Part shown: piece by piece, positions 23,151 through 35,809 of the stretch
Layout of the letters: each line of letters begins with the position of its first letter
How positions within the stretch are numbered: the stretch's first letter is position 1
Assembly (NCBI GenBank): GCA_020086605.1
Contig: JACBWW010000016.1
Location: forward strand, 4,295,138 to 4,359,137
Length of the DNA: 64,000 bases
Reading direction: 5' to 3'
Source of the DNA: Lanius collurio
Taxonomy: Eukaryota > Chordata > Aves > Passeriformes > Laniidae
Program-made: the position numbers and the translations under genes
Notes under the pieces: model-generated
What the model was told of the DNA's origin: nothing
Seen by the model: only the letters and a program-made list of their open reading frames with translations
The model's database searches: none

Positions 23151-26100
23151 CCCCTTACCAGGTCTGCTTAAATTAAAGAAATTTTATCACTTACATCTGC
23201 AGTATGGACAAAGAAAGGGAATGTGAATGTGCAATTACTTTATATCAGAGCTACACCTGAAACCAGTTAGTGGCAGTTCCTTGGATTGAGGATGGTGGGG
23301 AGGGGAAAAAAGTTCATTCCAATTTGTGAAGTTAAAGTCTATCTATGGAATTTTACACACTGAGACTAAGGTCAAAATAAAGTTAAGTTTAAGAGCCTAG
23401 TCTTAAAATAATCAAAAGCTTAAATAGGTGTTTTTTTATCTATATCTTACTGTTTTTCCAGGAAGATCACTTTCTCTTGATACAGGAATTTGGTTACAGA
23501 ATGAATTAGTGAAGCAAAAGGAACATGGTAGTTTACTGGCATAGGCAGGGAGCTCTGAGTCTGAGAAAATGGCAATAGTTTATGCTCTTGGCTATCAGTG
23601 TGTGTATGCTATGGGAACAAACAAAAACCAGGATACAAAATAGACGTTCAAAAAAGGCCTTGTTCTGTGTAATATGCAAGACAATCTGTGGCTCTTTAAT
23701 GCAGAACTTAAAGGAAATGTATGTTATCAAGACTCTGCTTTGGTTTAACATTGAGCCCAGTTTAGTGGTTGTGACTGTAAAAAGCCTTTTAAAGACCCAA
23801 ATGCAAAACCAAATCAATTCTTTTTCTACTTAGCAGAACCTGGTACCTGAAGAGGGACAGAAGAGGGATCTGAAAATATGGGGAACAGGGATAGAAAAAC
23901 CCCAAATATGAAATTGAGTATTTCTGTATTTGTGAAAGCATGGTTTTGGGACAGAAAAAGCTCTGTTTCCTCCATAACTATTGTTAGTTTCCCTTCAACT
24001 AGAAACTGATTATAAACTCAAACCTACAAAATAAGTGCAGATGAAATTACATGCATTCACTTTGTGTCAGTATACATGCCTCTTCTAGAAAACGAAGGTC
24101 AAAAAGTTTTAACCAGGAAGTTGAACCAATTTATCACCACATACAACAACCTAAACCAAATACCAATGAAACACCACACAGTGTTGTTTGCTGTAAAGAA
24201 AAGCAATAGATTTTGTTCATTTCAGGTGATCTCTATTGTAAGCTAGCAAATGTTGTTGAACTACAAGTACCCATGTATTAATTAGCTCTTGTTATAGCCT
24301 TCTATAAGTAGCCTATTTCATTATACAAGTTTGAAATATTTGTACAGGTTCCTAAACTACAAAATATTCTCATACTTGGGCCTAAGCAGTACTTTTATTG
24401 AGCTACTTCTAGTAAGCCTTAGCAAATGAATCTAAGATTTATTCAGATGATCTGGTTTGTGTTCTCTTTAGGTATTTCTGCTTGCATTAACGTGCCAAGG
24501 CTTTCACTCCATTATATCACATTTATTTTGCCTTTAATACCAGAAACAAAGAAAATGAACAGAGTTTGGGCTGTGTGACTGGAGTAGTGTAATTGTGGTC
24601 CCTGTAAAGTCAACAGAGTAGTGCCTTTCTTGGGGTTGAGAAATCCCATTGGGAAAAAAGGGATCAAGCTTTACAATAATTACAGAGAGCATAACTTCCC
24701 TGAAAAAATTTCAACAGCTTTACTTCATTTTGGATTCTTGTATGCTTCATTGGGATTATTTCTTTTAAGCATGGATGCAGCTGCAATTTTTACAGCTTGA
24801 TGGGATTACTGTGGGTAGATGAAACACAAAAAATTTGGTAGATGTTTTGTATGTGGAGTATCTACTAATTGTAAAATTCTCATAACACAATCAGGGTTGA
24901 TTAGCTGGTTGATTAGTTATCTGTGACAGGAACATGTAAACATCTGGGCAAACAGGTGGTACCTCTCCTAAACACATCTGCAAGGAGGGGAAAGCTGCAG
25001 AGCTGGTCTGCCCTGCTGAATCCAGGCCCTTTGACTGCCCATTAGCATTTTCCTGTAGCTGGTCCCAGCTTCTGGCTCAGGACGGTGTCTGATGTTCTAA
25101 CTCTTTAATATGCCACCTGTGAGACCTCCAGCAGTTAAAACTGGAAAGGGTCTTCCTAAGAGCTTTCTTAACATCTAGTGGGCTAAATACAACATGATTG
25201 AAAGCAGGTATTGGATTTAGAACACGGATGGAAAAGCTCAAGAGAAACAAGAGAACCACAGCGATGTCCCTATGGGGTAAATGGCTAAGTTGGAATGAAG
25301 CATTGTATCACAAGGCTTGTGAATGTACATTTATAGTCCCCAATTTATATATGTATATTCTGATAGTATGGGTGCAGATGTACTCTGCTACACAGTTTTC
25401 TTTATTAGGCAAATGTGGGTTTTTGTGGCAGCCCTAACATCGTTTTCATAAGGACAGCTTTGCTATAAAGCTGACTCTGGGAATTTAGGGCATATGTTTG
25501 TTTATTAATAGTGTACTTTGTACTATGTATATAAAGAAAGGTCATCAAAGAGTGCATTTCTGATTTGTAGCTTGAAATGCAGATCTCTGCTGAAGTTTGT
25601 TTCTGTTCCAAATATCTGCTCATAAAGATATATGGGTATGTGTGCAGTTTAGATATTCTGAGATTAAACTCTCAGAGGCAAGCTTGGCTGCTTTGTTTAT
25701 TAATGGGCAAAAGCACTGTCTGAAAATTTTACAATAGAGGAGTAGTTCTAGACAGACAGCAAGGCACCACTGTGGGGGCTGATTGCTCATTATATTTATA
25801 GAGAAGCATAGATGCCATGTGTGAAAGATTGCTTTAAGGGCTGACATTTTCTAGTATATGATACAAACTACCAGTGGCTGTTTCTGAGAGATGTTGAGAG
25901 TATAGATTTAGAAATGGGACCCTGTTTTTAACAGCTACCTAAAGATACCAAGTGAGAGTTCTCTCTTCAAAAAGACCTTTCTTTGAAGTTGTAGCACTTT
26001 TTGTTATGTTAGTGAGGACTTTCTTGATTAGCACCTAACTCAGCATGCCTGAAGAAGAACCAGTGAGCCCTTAAATAAAGGTTTATCAGCATGTTGTATA

Positions 26101-27135
26101 ATCTGATATCTGGGGGTTGCTAATAATTACCAGTCATTTGACTTAGCATTACTTAAAGTAAATGAAAAAATAATTAGGTTAATTTGAATCCTGGTGGGTA
26201 ATTTGATAAAGAACTGGCTTCCCACTTGACCAGTTCAACCCACCATGTATTTAGATAATACTTGAAAGCTGGGTGCTCAGTATTATATCTGTGTTTTAAC
26301 AGGGTCATTTTCTGTGCTTGGGAAGTTCTTAGAGTTATCAAAGAGTAGTAATTTATTTTTTAAGAGGAAGCCTTATGTATCATTAAGTATGATTTGATAC
26401 TTCAGGCTTTAATTTCTATACCCTATTGAACTTAATATGACTAATTCAACTTAAAAATTGAACTTTTTTCCTGAAATCTTGCATTACATTAAAATTGCTG
26501 TAGCTGACACTTAACACCCTTCCCCATCCAACTTTGCTGTGTTTTCTCTTTTCAACTTTGCTTGCCACATGCATTTTTCAGCCCCTTTTGTAGAGAAAGA
26601 GTGTTAGGGACCATCTTTCTCCTCCAATAACATGTCAAAATATAGGCTTAAGAATAGTGTATGACACCGTTACTCTGCTCCCAGAATCAACATTCAGAAT
26701 TTGCTATTTGCTCTTTTTTCAATAGGTCCATTACTTATTTGAGGTTCACAGTAGCATCATCTATGTTATACAATTGTGTGGCTTCTGCTTGAAAAGTTTT
26801 GGGGACTCTCTAGTCTGGAGTGTGAGCTGCCAGCTTTGTCACCCTCCCCTGGGGTGGTCTGAGAGCTGACTGGAAGGTTGGCAGCTCCCGAGGTGTTGAG
26901 GCACTTGTGGTCCTACTGATGGCTCTGCAAACCCTTTCCTGGTTTGTGTGGGAGCTGTTATGGAGCTAAAGGATGCCAGTTGGCAACATCCTGCATCGAG
27001 TTCTTTCAGGCTCCCTTTCACAAGGTCACTTCCATAGTGATGTTTTTTCTTTTTCTTTGTAAATTCCTGAAGGTGGCCTAAAGAGCAAACTCATGTCCTT
27101 AACTCTCCTGGATGCCCAGGGTGTTTGGGTGCTGC

Positions 27136-27278
27136 CTTGCTTGGTCAGGGTGGGCTCTCAAATGATGCAGCTGCCGCAGGTGAAACCAGTGCAGGAACTC
27201 TCACTCACACCTGGAGCCACTGTCAGAGTCTCAGCCATGAATAAAACCAATGTTTTAGAGATATTATCCTAGGTCAGT
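27136..27278 (+). repeat. Direct repeat, copy 1
   Basis: This 143-bp segment is about 92% identical to 27,982-28,122, with a 2-bp indel and roughly ten substitutions. It contains GAGTCTCAGCCATGAATAAA, that is, an AATAAA signal near its 3' side. The flanks of the two copies do not match, so they are two separate short units and not an 846-bp tandem duplication. An LTR remnant or unclassified retroposon is possible. Confidence 0.7.
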
Positions 27279-27981
27279 TTGGAGAAATTTACAGCTAATT
27301 AAATGACCAATTATGCATGAGAAGCTCTTTATTTCCACCCAGGTTCACGTCTGACTCTATCAGATTCTGTACGTTCTGCTTGTAGGATGTGTTAAGAAAC
27401 CAAGGTTATTTATTTTTTTTGTGAGGCATTGTGTGTTTTTATTTGCTAAAGAATCTGTACCTACAATCTCATGTTCACTGACTCTTCAGTCTCAAAATCC
27501 CCTGAAAACATACCAACTTCTTCCCCCTCAACTTCACACCCCAAAAAAAGTGAACTGCAAATCATATTAACTAAGATGTAAATTACAGTCTGGGTTTCTG
27601 ATGCCAGTCCATGCTCTATTCAGTATTTTGCAGATTTAGTTGTTCTGTGCTCTTATGAACTATCATTTGGCATTTTCATATCAAAAGTATTTAAATAGAA
27701 TATTGAATTGAGTATTACACATAAGGAAAAAAACCTTTTACAGAAACAATAATGAAAAGTATTACTGATCTCGTTTCAGTTACCAAATTTAGGGTCAAGG
27801 GTAACAGCTTTGCAATGAGACTGAATAAGGTGGGTTTTTTCCTTTATAGAGGAGAGCAAGCATGTCATGCTACCAAGTTTCCAGTACCTGAGCAGTTACC
27901 TGGAAGAAAACAAATACTGGATCCTTGGAGCTAAAATAATGGAGTTCATTTATCTAGTTTTCCTTGATTGTTTTATTATTA

Positions 27982-28122
27982 CTTGCTCAGTCAAGGTGAA
28001 CTCTCAAATGATGTGGCTGCCTCAGGTGAAACCAGTGCAGGAACTCACTCACACCTGGAGCCACTGTCAGAGTCTCAGCCATGAATAAAACCAATGTTTT
28101 AAAGATGTTATTCTATGTCAGT
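27982..28122 (+). repeat. Direct repeat, copy 2
   Basis: This is the partner of 27,136-27,278 in the same orientation, 846 bp downstream. Its core from GGTGAAACCAGTGCAGGAAC through GCCATGAATAAAACC is almost unchanged. No coding sequence lies between the copies. Confidence 0.7.
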
Positions 28123-31100
28123 CAGAGTTTTCAAAGGTGTCTAAGTCATGTATTCAGTTTTCACTCCTAAAACCCTGGAAATCCAAGCCCAGACAGTAAC
28201 TGAACAAACTAACAGCAAGTTTTCTGTTTCACACAGACAGTTGAAATTACACTCCAAAATATTTTTAATTTGCCAAAACACTATATTTCATTCTGTGTCT
28301 AACACAGCTGAAGGCCTGGTTGCCTGCAAATAGATTTGTAAGGTATGTTTCTATACTGTTTCTTGTGAATGATAAAGGCTTACCTTGCTCTCATAAGGAC
28401 CAACTTTTTAAAATTAGTAAATATAGAAATAAAATTTATTTTGAACGAAGTGCAAGTGAATAAAAATGCTCCTCTGTATCACATAGTGCCATGCAGCCTC
28501 CCCTTAATCTTGGGGTTATACAGCATAGTTAGAAGATGTTATGTTTTTTTTGATCAGGCTGTTCAGGTTTTGTGTGGATTCTTTCAGGAAGGGAGAGACT
28601 TGCTCCTCCATATGCCTGGAAATTTTTGAGAGAGTGAGTTGTAATTAGTGGGAAGAGGGGTGTGACTGAGTGCCATCATTTATAGTCATAGATTTACCTT
28701 TATTGCACACTTTTCTTGGACTCTATTATGATTAAATACAATTTTTGTGTATAGACAAAAAGGCAGATTCTGGTAATGCCTCAGTGTGAAGGAAAGTTGA
28801 AACAATGCAGGAAATTCTTTTGTTGTGTGGACACTCTTTTTGCTTGTGTTCCCGTGCTTGTATATAATATTTATAAAGCAAACTGACATCTATTTCCCTT
28901 TCCTCAGTTATAGCCTTTGGATCCAATGAAACACCTTGTAGAATACAATATTTTGTTTTTCTAAGTGAGGACAACAGCAGTCAAACTTATTGGAGTGCAA
29001 GGTGTGTAGAGTGAGCAAGAAAGTCACTCGGGTCTGTCTGAATTTATAGTACAACAGGTCCCTGAAGCTGATGGTTTGTCCCCTGTCAAACTTTCTCTTT
29101 AGTGGTGTCCTCAGAAGATGTATTTGGATTTTGTCCCCAGCCTACCAGTTTGGTGTGTGACCTCTGACAACAGCTAATAAAATCCTAAAGAATTTAAAGA
29201 TGTTCTTTGCAATATAAATACTGCTTAGCAAAAAGCTTTACAATCCTCCAGTTATATGTGTGCATCAAAGCACAGATGTTAAATAAAGGCAGACCTTTAC
29301 AGTTCAGTGATTGAATTAATGCATTTGAAAGGAGGAGAGGGGAAATGGTTTCAGGACAAACCAAACCAGATGGAAGAAGGTGGGGCTTAGCTTTCCTACC
29401 AATTTCTTTTGGGTGAACTCAAATACATGGTCTGAAGTTAATGTTTTAACTTAAGATTTATTTTATATTTAATCTGTATTAAAAGGGAGGGCTTTTTAGA
29501 TTAGCACATTCAATTTATTTGCTTGAAAATACTGGATGAAATTAATCTGAGATCCCAATTTTTCCCTGTTTTGTTCCACTGATGATGCAGTTTAACTGGA
29601 AATCACAAAAGACTTGTTCTACTAAGTAAATATATTTTATGGTTAATTCATTATTTTATTGAAGTGGGACAGGGAAGTCCAGTTATACAAAATGCTGGGA
29701 CTTTAGTTCATGTTTAACTGCTGTTACATGTTCCTCAACACAGAGGATCTGAGAGAAGGATGATTTCTGAACCCGAGTTGCACTAAATATCAGGTCTGTC
29801 CTTATAAAGCAATTTAAAAAATGAACCTGTTGTACAGCTCTTTTTAATTTTTTCCAATGTCTCATTGGTGGGAATTGAGTTTTTTGGCTCAATATTCTTT
29901 TAAAAAATTTATTGAGATACCAAATTACTGTCTTTCCTACACTGTGTACAGTAGTACTAGATTTAGGAGCATTAATTTTTTATTTCAAATAGAATTTTTT
30001 ATGAGAAAAGATGTTAAATCTTTCAGATCAGCAGGAATACCCACTGCAATTCTAATTTTGGAGTCTTGGTTATACAATAAAGGCAATATTCACACATACA
30101 AGTTGAGGGAGCTATTTTGATCCCAGCCATGAAGAAGCCCTCCACAGGCTGCTGCTATATATGACTGTTTACCCAGAGCATGATGTGTGTGGACAGTTGG
30201 AAAGGTTACTGCTGTGGTTATGTGCTGAATTTTGCATAGGACGCTGCAAAGGGGGATGTAAAAAAGCTACACAGATTGTTTCAAATAGTGGTGAATTCTG
30301 TGGTTTTGGCTCAACACATTTATGCCTTTCTAGATGAAAGTAGAACATAAGTTTGCTAGAAGCCAGAAGATTTTTTTATGAACTCTAACAGTCTGGGAAA
30401 AAAAGAAGTTGGCTTGAAGAAAAGAGAACTGAGATGAAAAAAATTAGCTCCCAGAAAACAGTTTCTGCCACTTGTAAGAAAATCACAAATACCTTTATTG
30501 TTCATGTGTTTCTATGTTTTTGCTGAGTTTTGAGGCAGAAAGCAAAAGCAGGCTGACCATGACTGTCTTAGGAAAAAGTAACTTCAAAATAGTATTTCAA
30601 GAGGATGAAAGAATTTAGCCTGGTACTGCTGTAACCTGTCTAAAGCCTCTTGGATGAGACCAATCCTCTTGTGCATGTGAAAACAGCAAAAGGTGAAGGG
30701 TTGCTATAGCAGAAGTATAACTTGTGAACATTTCTTAAAAGAAATGAGAAAATCTTGACTAACCAAAGTGGGGAACAAAAATTTTACTGTTTGCAGGCAA
30801 CTGCATGGTGAGATACAGGATCAGCAGCTGTGCATGGGCATAGCTGTCTGAGCATGCTGACATGAATGGGATCTTCATCCTCAAAAACTCCACCCAGAGA
30901 CAAAACATTTCAGTAAATAGAGCAATGAAAAGTTTAAGGCTTTTTATCCTGGTCTGACTACAAAAGAACTAATACCGATTTTCCAGAATTCACAATGAAT
31001 TTCTCAGACATTATTTTCCTTCAAAACAGCCAACTCCTCCAAGCTGAAAAATACCCATAAGGAGGGGAAGAAAGCCTGGTAGTTTTGCAAGCAAAATGTA

Positions 31101-34100
31101 TTTACATTTTGGATCCTTCTGACTCTCAGTTGCTATTGCAGTGATAGAAATAGGAAAGCTGATTTTGAAAGTGAGCTAGCAAAGATTCTCCTGAGTGCTA
31201 TATCACCAATATCTTATTCAGGGAGCAGGGGGAGCTGGACAGGTGGCTGTAGCTGTGTGTAAGGGAATAAGGCCAGTGATGTGCCAGATGTTGCCAGTCT
31301 CTGGTCCAGTATAAACCTCCCTTTGAGTGAACTCCAGTCCAGTGTCTGACCTGTTGAGTCACAGCAAGACAATGGAGCCAGATTGCTAACTCAAAAAATG
31401 AGGGTCTAGAAAAGATGGATACCTGGGCTCACAGGGCTATTGCTGCTGAGGTAAGCCCAAGTGGCTGTCACTGAGCCATCTTTGTCTGAGCCAAGGGGAT
31501 TCATGATTGCAATGGGCTGTTGGCAACTGTGGAAGTGAGCAGGAGAAGGGGTATGACACCTGCATGCCACTTATTGTGTGCCCTTCCATGTTCCTTTTTC
31601 TGAGACATTTGTTGGCCCATTTCCCCTATTCCTGCAAAATGTCTCAACTCCTTTTGTGGAATTATGTTTTTTAATCTGTGCTTCTGAATTCTCTCTTCTG
31701 GCTTTTTTTTCAAGTTTTCATTACACACAACCTCTCTAAACTTTTTCTCATTGGAATCTGTCTATGATTCTTATGTATCAGTACAGCAATTCCTTAATCC
31801 TAACCATCCCACCTCCTCCTCCCATTCCTATGTGGCCTAATCTGCACCATCATCCACCTGGGCCATCTGCCTGGGTCACTCAGGCACAGCCTTGCTGTCC
31901 CAAAGCACGACTGCCTGGGGACCAGCAAAGATGCCTGCAGGCTTGACTGTGGGATGTGTGACTTGTTCCACTCCACTGTTGGTCTGCAGTGAGAAAGTGG
32001 GGCCTGTTTTCTGTCTACAGGTCTTTCTTCAGTTCTAGTACCTCTGCTCAAGTAATGTTTCTTTTCCACTGCTAAGTGTCCTGTGTTTACAGCATCAATC
32101 ATATGTGAAACTCTCTAGTTTCTCTCCCACACTTTTTCTTGAAAAAATTCCTGAGAGATGTGCTTCCCAGGAAAGATTGAAAAGCTTAATGGAGCACCCA
32201 TGATGCCTGGAAAGAGGAACAATCTTTTGCATCTCTGCGAAGTGGGATCAGGGTAAGGGGAGTCTGTCTGTTGGCTAAAGTTGAATTCCTTGGATTAATA
32301 TTGGAATAAATGGTCCAACTTTTAAAAGTCTCCTGGGATGTAAGGAGAATGAGTTGTACTGAGGATTTGTAAGGAGCAAACTGTAAGATTTCAAGAACAA
32401 TGGGGTAATAGGTGTTGTAGAAAACAGAGAAGCAGCAACATAGCCTTGTACTTGTGAGGCTCAAGGCAGTTGACTGTTATTTGCCCTCAAAATAAAAAGT
32501 TATTGAGTGGTGGTGTGCAAGCTTCTGTCTCAAGTCCAGGACTATTCAACAAGTTCACTGAGAACATGATGTTGGACTTGAGCATCCTGTTAACTTCACA
32601 ATTAAGAATTAAATTGGAAAAGGGAGATGTAAATGTGTTGGGGAAACATTGCCCTTCCCCCATCTTTCACTTCCTAATATTTGGGACAGTCTTATGCAAT
32701 GAAACATCAGAAATTTGGTCTTCCTCACTTGTGTTGTAAAACTATTTCATTTTGCATAATCAAAATGCTTATGACTTTATATAGTAAATTTGTCCCATGT
32801 GTCTTCGTGATATTTTTTTTCTCTCTTCTTTAAAGAAAAATCTTAAGAAATAGTGAGGTGATGTAATGGTTAAAGAGATAGTGTAATAATTGATACTAGT
32901 GCTTGTCCCAATAGGAGTACATTTCACATCCGTTATTTATGATGTGAAGCACCACTGGGGACAGATTCAGTAACAATGTACATAGTACTACCTTTAATTA
33001 GACTAACAGAATAAATATGGCACACAGGCTTTAGGGAGCTCATAAAAACTCTATCCCTGATGGAGAGGAAATTGTTGCAACTGGAGAATGATAACTGTAA
33101 ACTGTGAAGATCAAGATCTCCTAACTTCTTGTGCAGCAAGATTCTTGCAGCACTTATGGGTAAACTTAAGGTTAAACTATGACCTTTCAGACAAAACCGT
33201 CCCGTGAACTTAGAAAGCTTAAAAGTAAAATTTACTTGTCAGTCAAATGACAAATGTCAGATGACCCTCTGCTATCACTTTGCTTATATCAGAATTTCAA
33301 AAAAAAAAAAAAAAAGAAAAAAGTACTACAAAGATTAAGTTATTAGAGCAGAAAAATATCTTTACCTGAGACTATGCTGCCTCTCTTCTGGGCTGCACTG
33401 CCTGAGGTACAGAGCAGAAGCTTGGGGTATTAGGCTTTGAAGTTAAAGCATAACAGCCTCTTTGTTTTCTGTTTTCCTTGCCACAAAGAGCACATAACTG
33501 CAATGACAGAGTTGGGTGAATGAGTGCTTTACACGGCTGCCCAGTGCAGCACCTGCTGGCCACTGCGTGTGACACCCCTGCAAGCTTCTACCTATGGCCC
33601 AGAAAGGGACACAGAAACCCCTTGTGAGGTTTCATGTCTTATAATAGTCAGAAATATGCATGTGGTGGGTTGCATTTTCCTCCTTGAAGCCAGTTTTTCC
33701 ATGTGTTTCAGCCAAAACAAGACCTGCAAAAAGTAAGAATAGTTTTCCAGTTCAGGACTTTAGAGGTAACTATGGCAATGCTACAACTGGATTGTGACAT
33801 CTTTAGGTTGTGGGGCTGCCTTCAATGTTTTTAGTGGTTTGCAGGCTTAGCTGGACTGGGTATTTTAATAGTCTGTGGATTGAGTCTTGTAGCTTGTGTC
33901 TATCTTGAGATAAAAAGCCGATGGTTCAGTCTTCAGAAGAAGAAAAATCCAAAAAGGGATTTTAAAATTGGACCTTTTTGCACAGTTGTCACAAATGAAG
34001 ACTTGCATATGAATGCTTATTGGGGGTAAGGGATCTAAGGTAACAAAAACTGAATCCACCCTTGTGGATGGGATGAAGAATGTACACTGAAAACATGGAA

Positions 34101-35729
34101 TACCAATGGTCTCTGCTGTTGTGGAGGAATAAGTGAAACCACGTGAATTACAAGACTGGCTTGAACTGAAGTTCCAATCGCTTGCATGCCTTGGTCCATT
34201 AACATCACTGTTTAACACACTGCTTGTCTTCTCACAGTATCTCTAAATTATTGTGTTTAGGGGTTTGGTTGTTTTTGTTTGGTGCGTTGGTAGTTTTTTG
34301 GGGTTTTTTTTTATAAAGGTCTGTTTGTACCTTGAAGAATTATGGGAACTGCTCTTACAAAGAACATGTCTTATAGAACCTACCACGTCTTTTTCTGACT
34401 TAATAAATGTTCATTTCCAAATGCAAGGTTGGAAAAAGTGGCAAAGCTGTGCATTTTTTACAGACTCTATTCCTCTGAGCCATGTTTGATAGGAAATAGT
34501 TTTTTTAACATTCCAATTTTATGTCTTAACAGTTAATAATTTATCCAGAAAAATTCCCCATAAAGTGAAAATTAGTGTCCCTATTTTCCTGTTTAAAGTT
34601 TTATCAGAAATAGCACTAGTGGCTATTTGCCTGAGATACAAGCTAAAAGCTGAGTATCTACTGCAATATTTCCTTCTCTGTTTAGCTTTATTAATAGGTG
34701 AGCGTTTTATTGGTGGGAGATCTTTTGTTAACTATAAGAAAAAATTGTATACACGTATAAATAAAACTTGGTGATTGAAAGTAGGTCAGTCCTTCAGTAT
34801 GGCTTTTAGCTACATCTTAAAGATTTTTCTCTGCAGTGATTTGCTGATCCAGTTATTCTTAATATCATAATCCTTAAATTTATAATCCTCAGTGATAGTT
34901 AATGATTGCTAACATGCATAATTTTCCTCCTGCAATGTCATCAGTGCCAGTGATACATTTGGTCAAGTGGCTGTCTGTTTCAGAATCTGGTTTTTTAAAG
35001 TGTATCTAATTTAATTACCAAACACTGAATACACTCCCTGCAAAAGTCACTGACCTAGAATGTTGCCTCTAAGCTTTTGAGCATGGCTGATAGTGGAATG
35101 ATGTAAAATGACATGAAAGCTGAAGACATAATTGCTCATTGTGAATCTTTTTTTTTAGTAGCTAACATTATTCCAAAGATGAAAAGTGACAGTTATATAT
35201 TTTTGGCAATGTTTCCCTGTAGGAAAGGAACAGGCAACCTACTTATTTTCTCTACTGTTAGAGCTGACTCAAAACTATATTCATAAGAAGTTTATTTACT
35301 GACATTATAGACTGAATTTTTGAGCAGTCTGTACCCAAGTAGTAATTTAGGGCTCTTATAGTCTAGGTACGTATTCATGAAAAATGAGCTGTTGGAGGTT
35401 TAGCCACAAAATATCACAAGATATTTCTAGGAGCAAATGCCGTGTTTTGAGAGTTTTCAAGAAAATAAAAAAACCTCCAAAACACAAAATTTAAGCATTC
35501 AAAATTCAGATGCTGTTTCTGAATATCTGGCTCTACAAAACTTAAAAATGCCATCTGGTGACAGCTTTACCTTCTCCACAGATTCCATCAGACCACATGT
35601 GTGTTGTTCCCATTGCTTGCAAATTTACACTTGTAGCTGGTGGGAATTGTACATATGTGAAAGCTTGGAAAGCAGTTACTGAGCAGCCTTATTTCCAAAA
35701 GAGCTGATAAAATGTAGCAGCCAACAGTC

Positions 35730-35794
35730 TTAAAGTGAACACAGAGCCTTAGCACATATTGCAGTGTTCTGTGCAGGCTCTGTGTTCACTTTAA
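35730..35794. repeat. Near-perfect inverted repeat / 65-nt hairpin
   Basis: The arms 35,730-35,749 and 35,775-35,794 are complementary over 20 of 20 bases (TTAAAGTGAACACAGAGCCT). A further 5 bp (GCACA/TGTGC) pairs inside after a 2-nt bulge, leaving a 13-nt loop. Weaker pairing continues outward (CAAC at 35,722 with GTTG at 35,800). The size and shape are like a pre-microRNA, but a young inverted duplication or tiny MITE would look the same. I recognise no known microRNA in either arm. Confidence 0.8.
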
Positions 35795-35809
35795 CAGAGG
35801 TTGTTACAG

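Larger units (their letters stand above)
22463..35714. other. Intergenic, no gene recognised
   Basis: AT-rich sequence with no exon-like similarity. It holds a poly-T tract at about 23,118-23,150, a diverged direct-repeat pair at 27,136-27,278 and 27,982-28,122, an A-run at about 33,299-33,315, and a T/G-rich tract at about 34,256-34,315. Confidence 0.6.
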
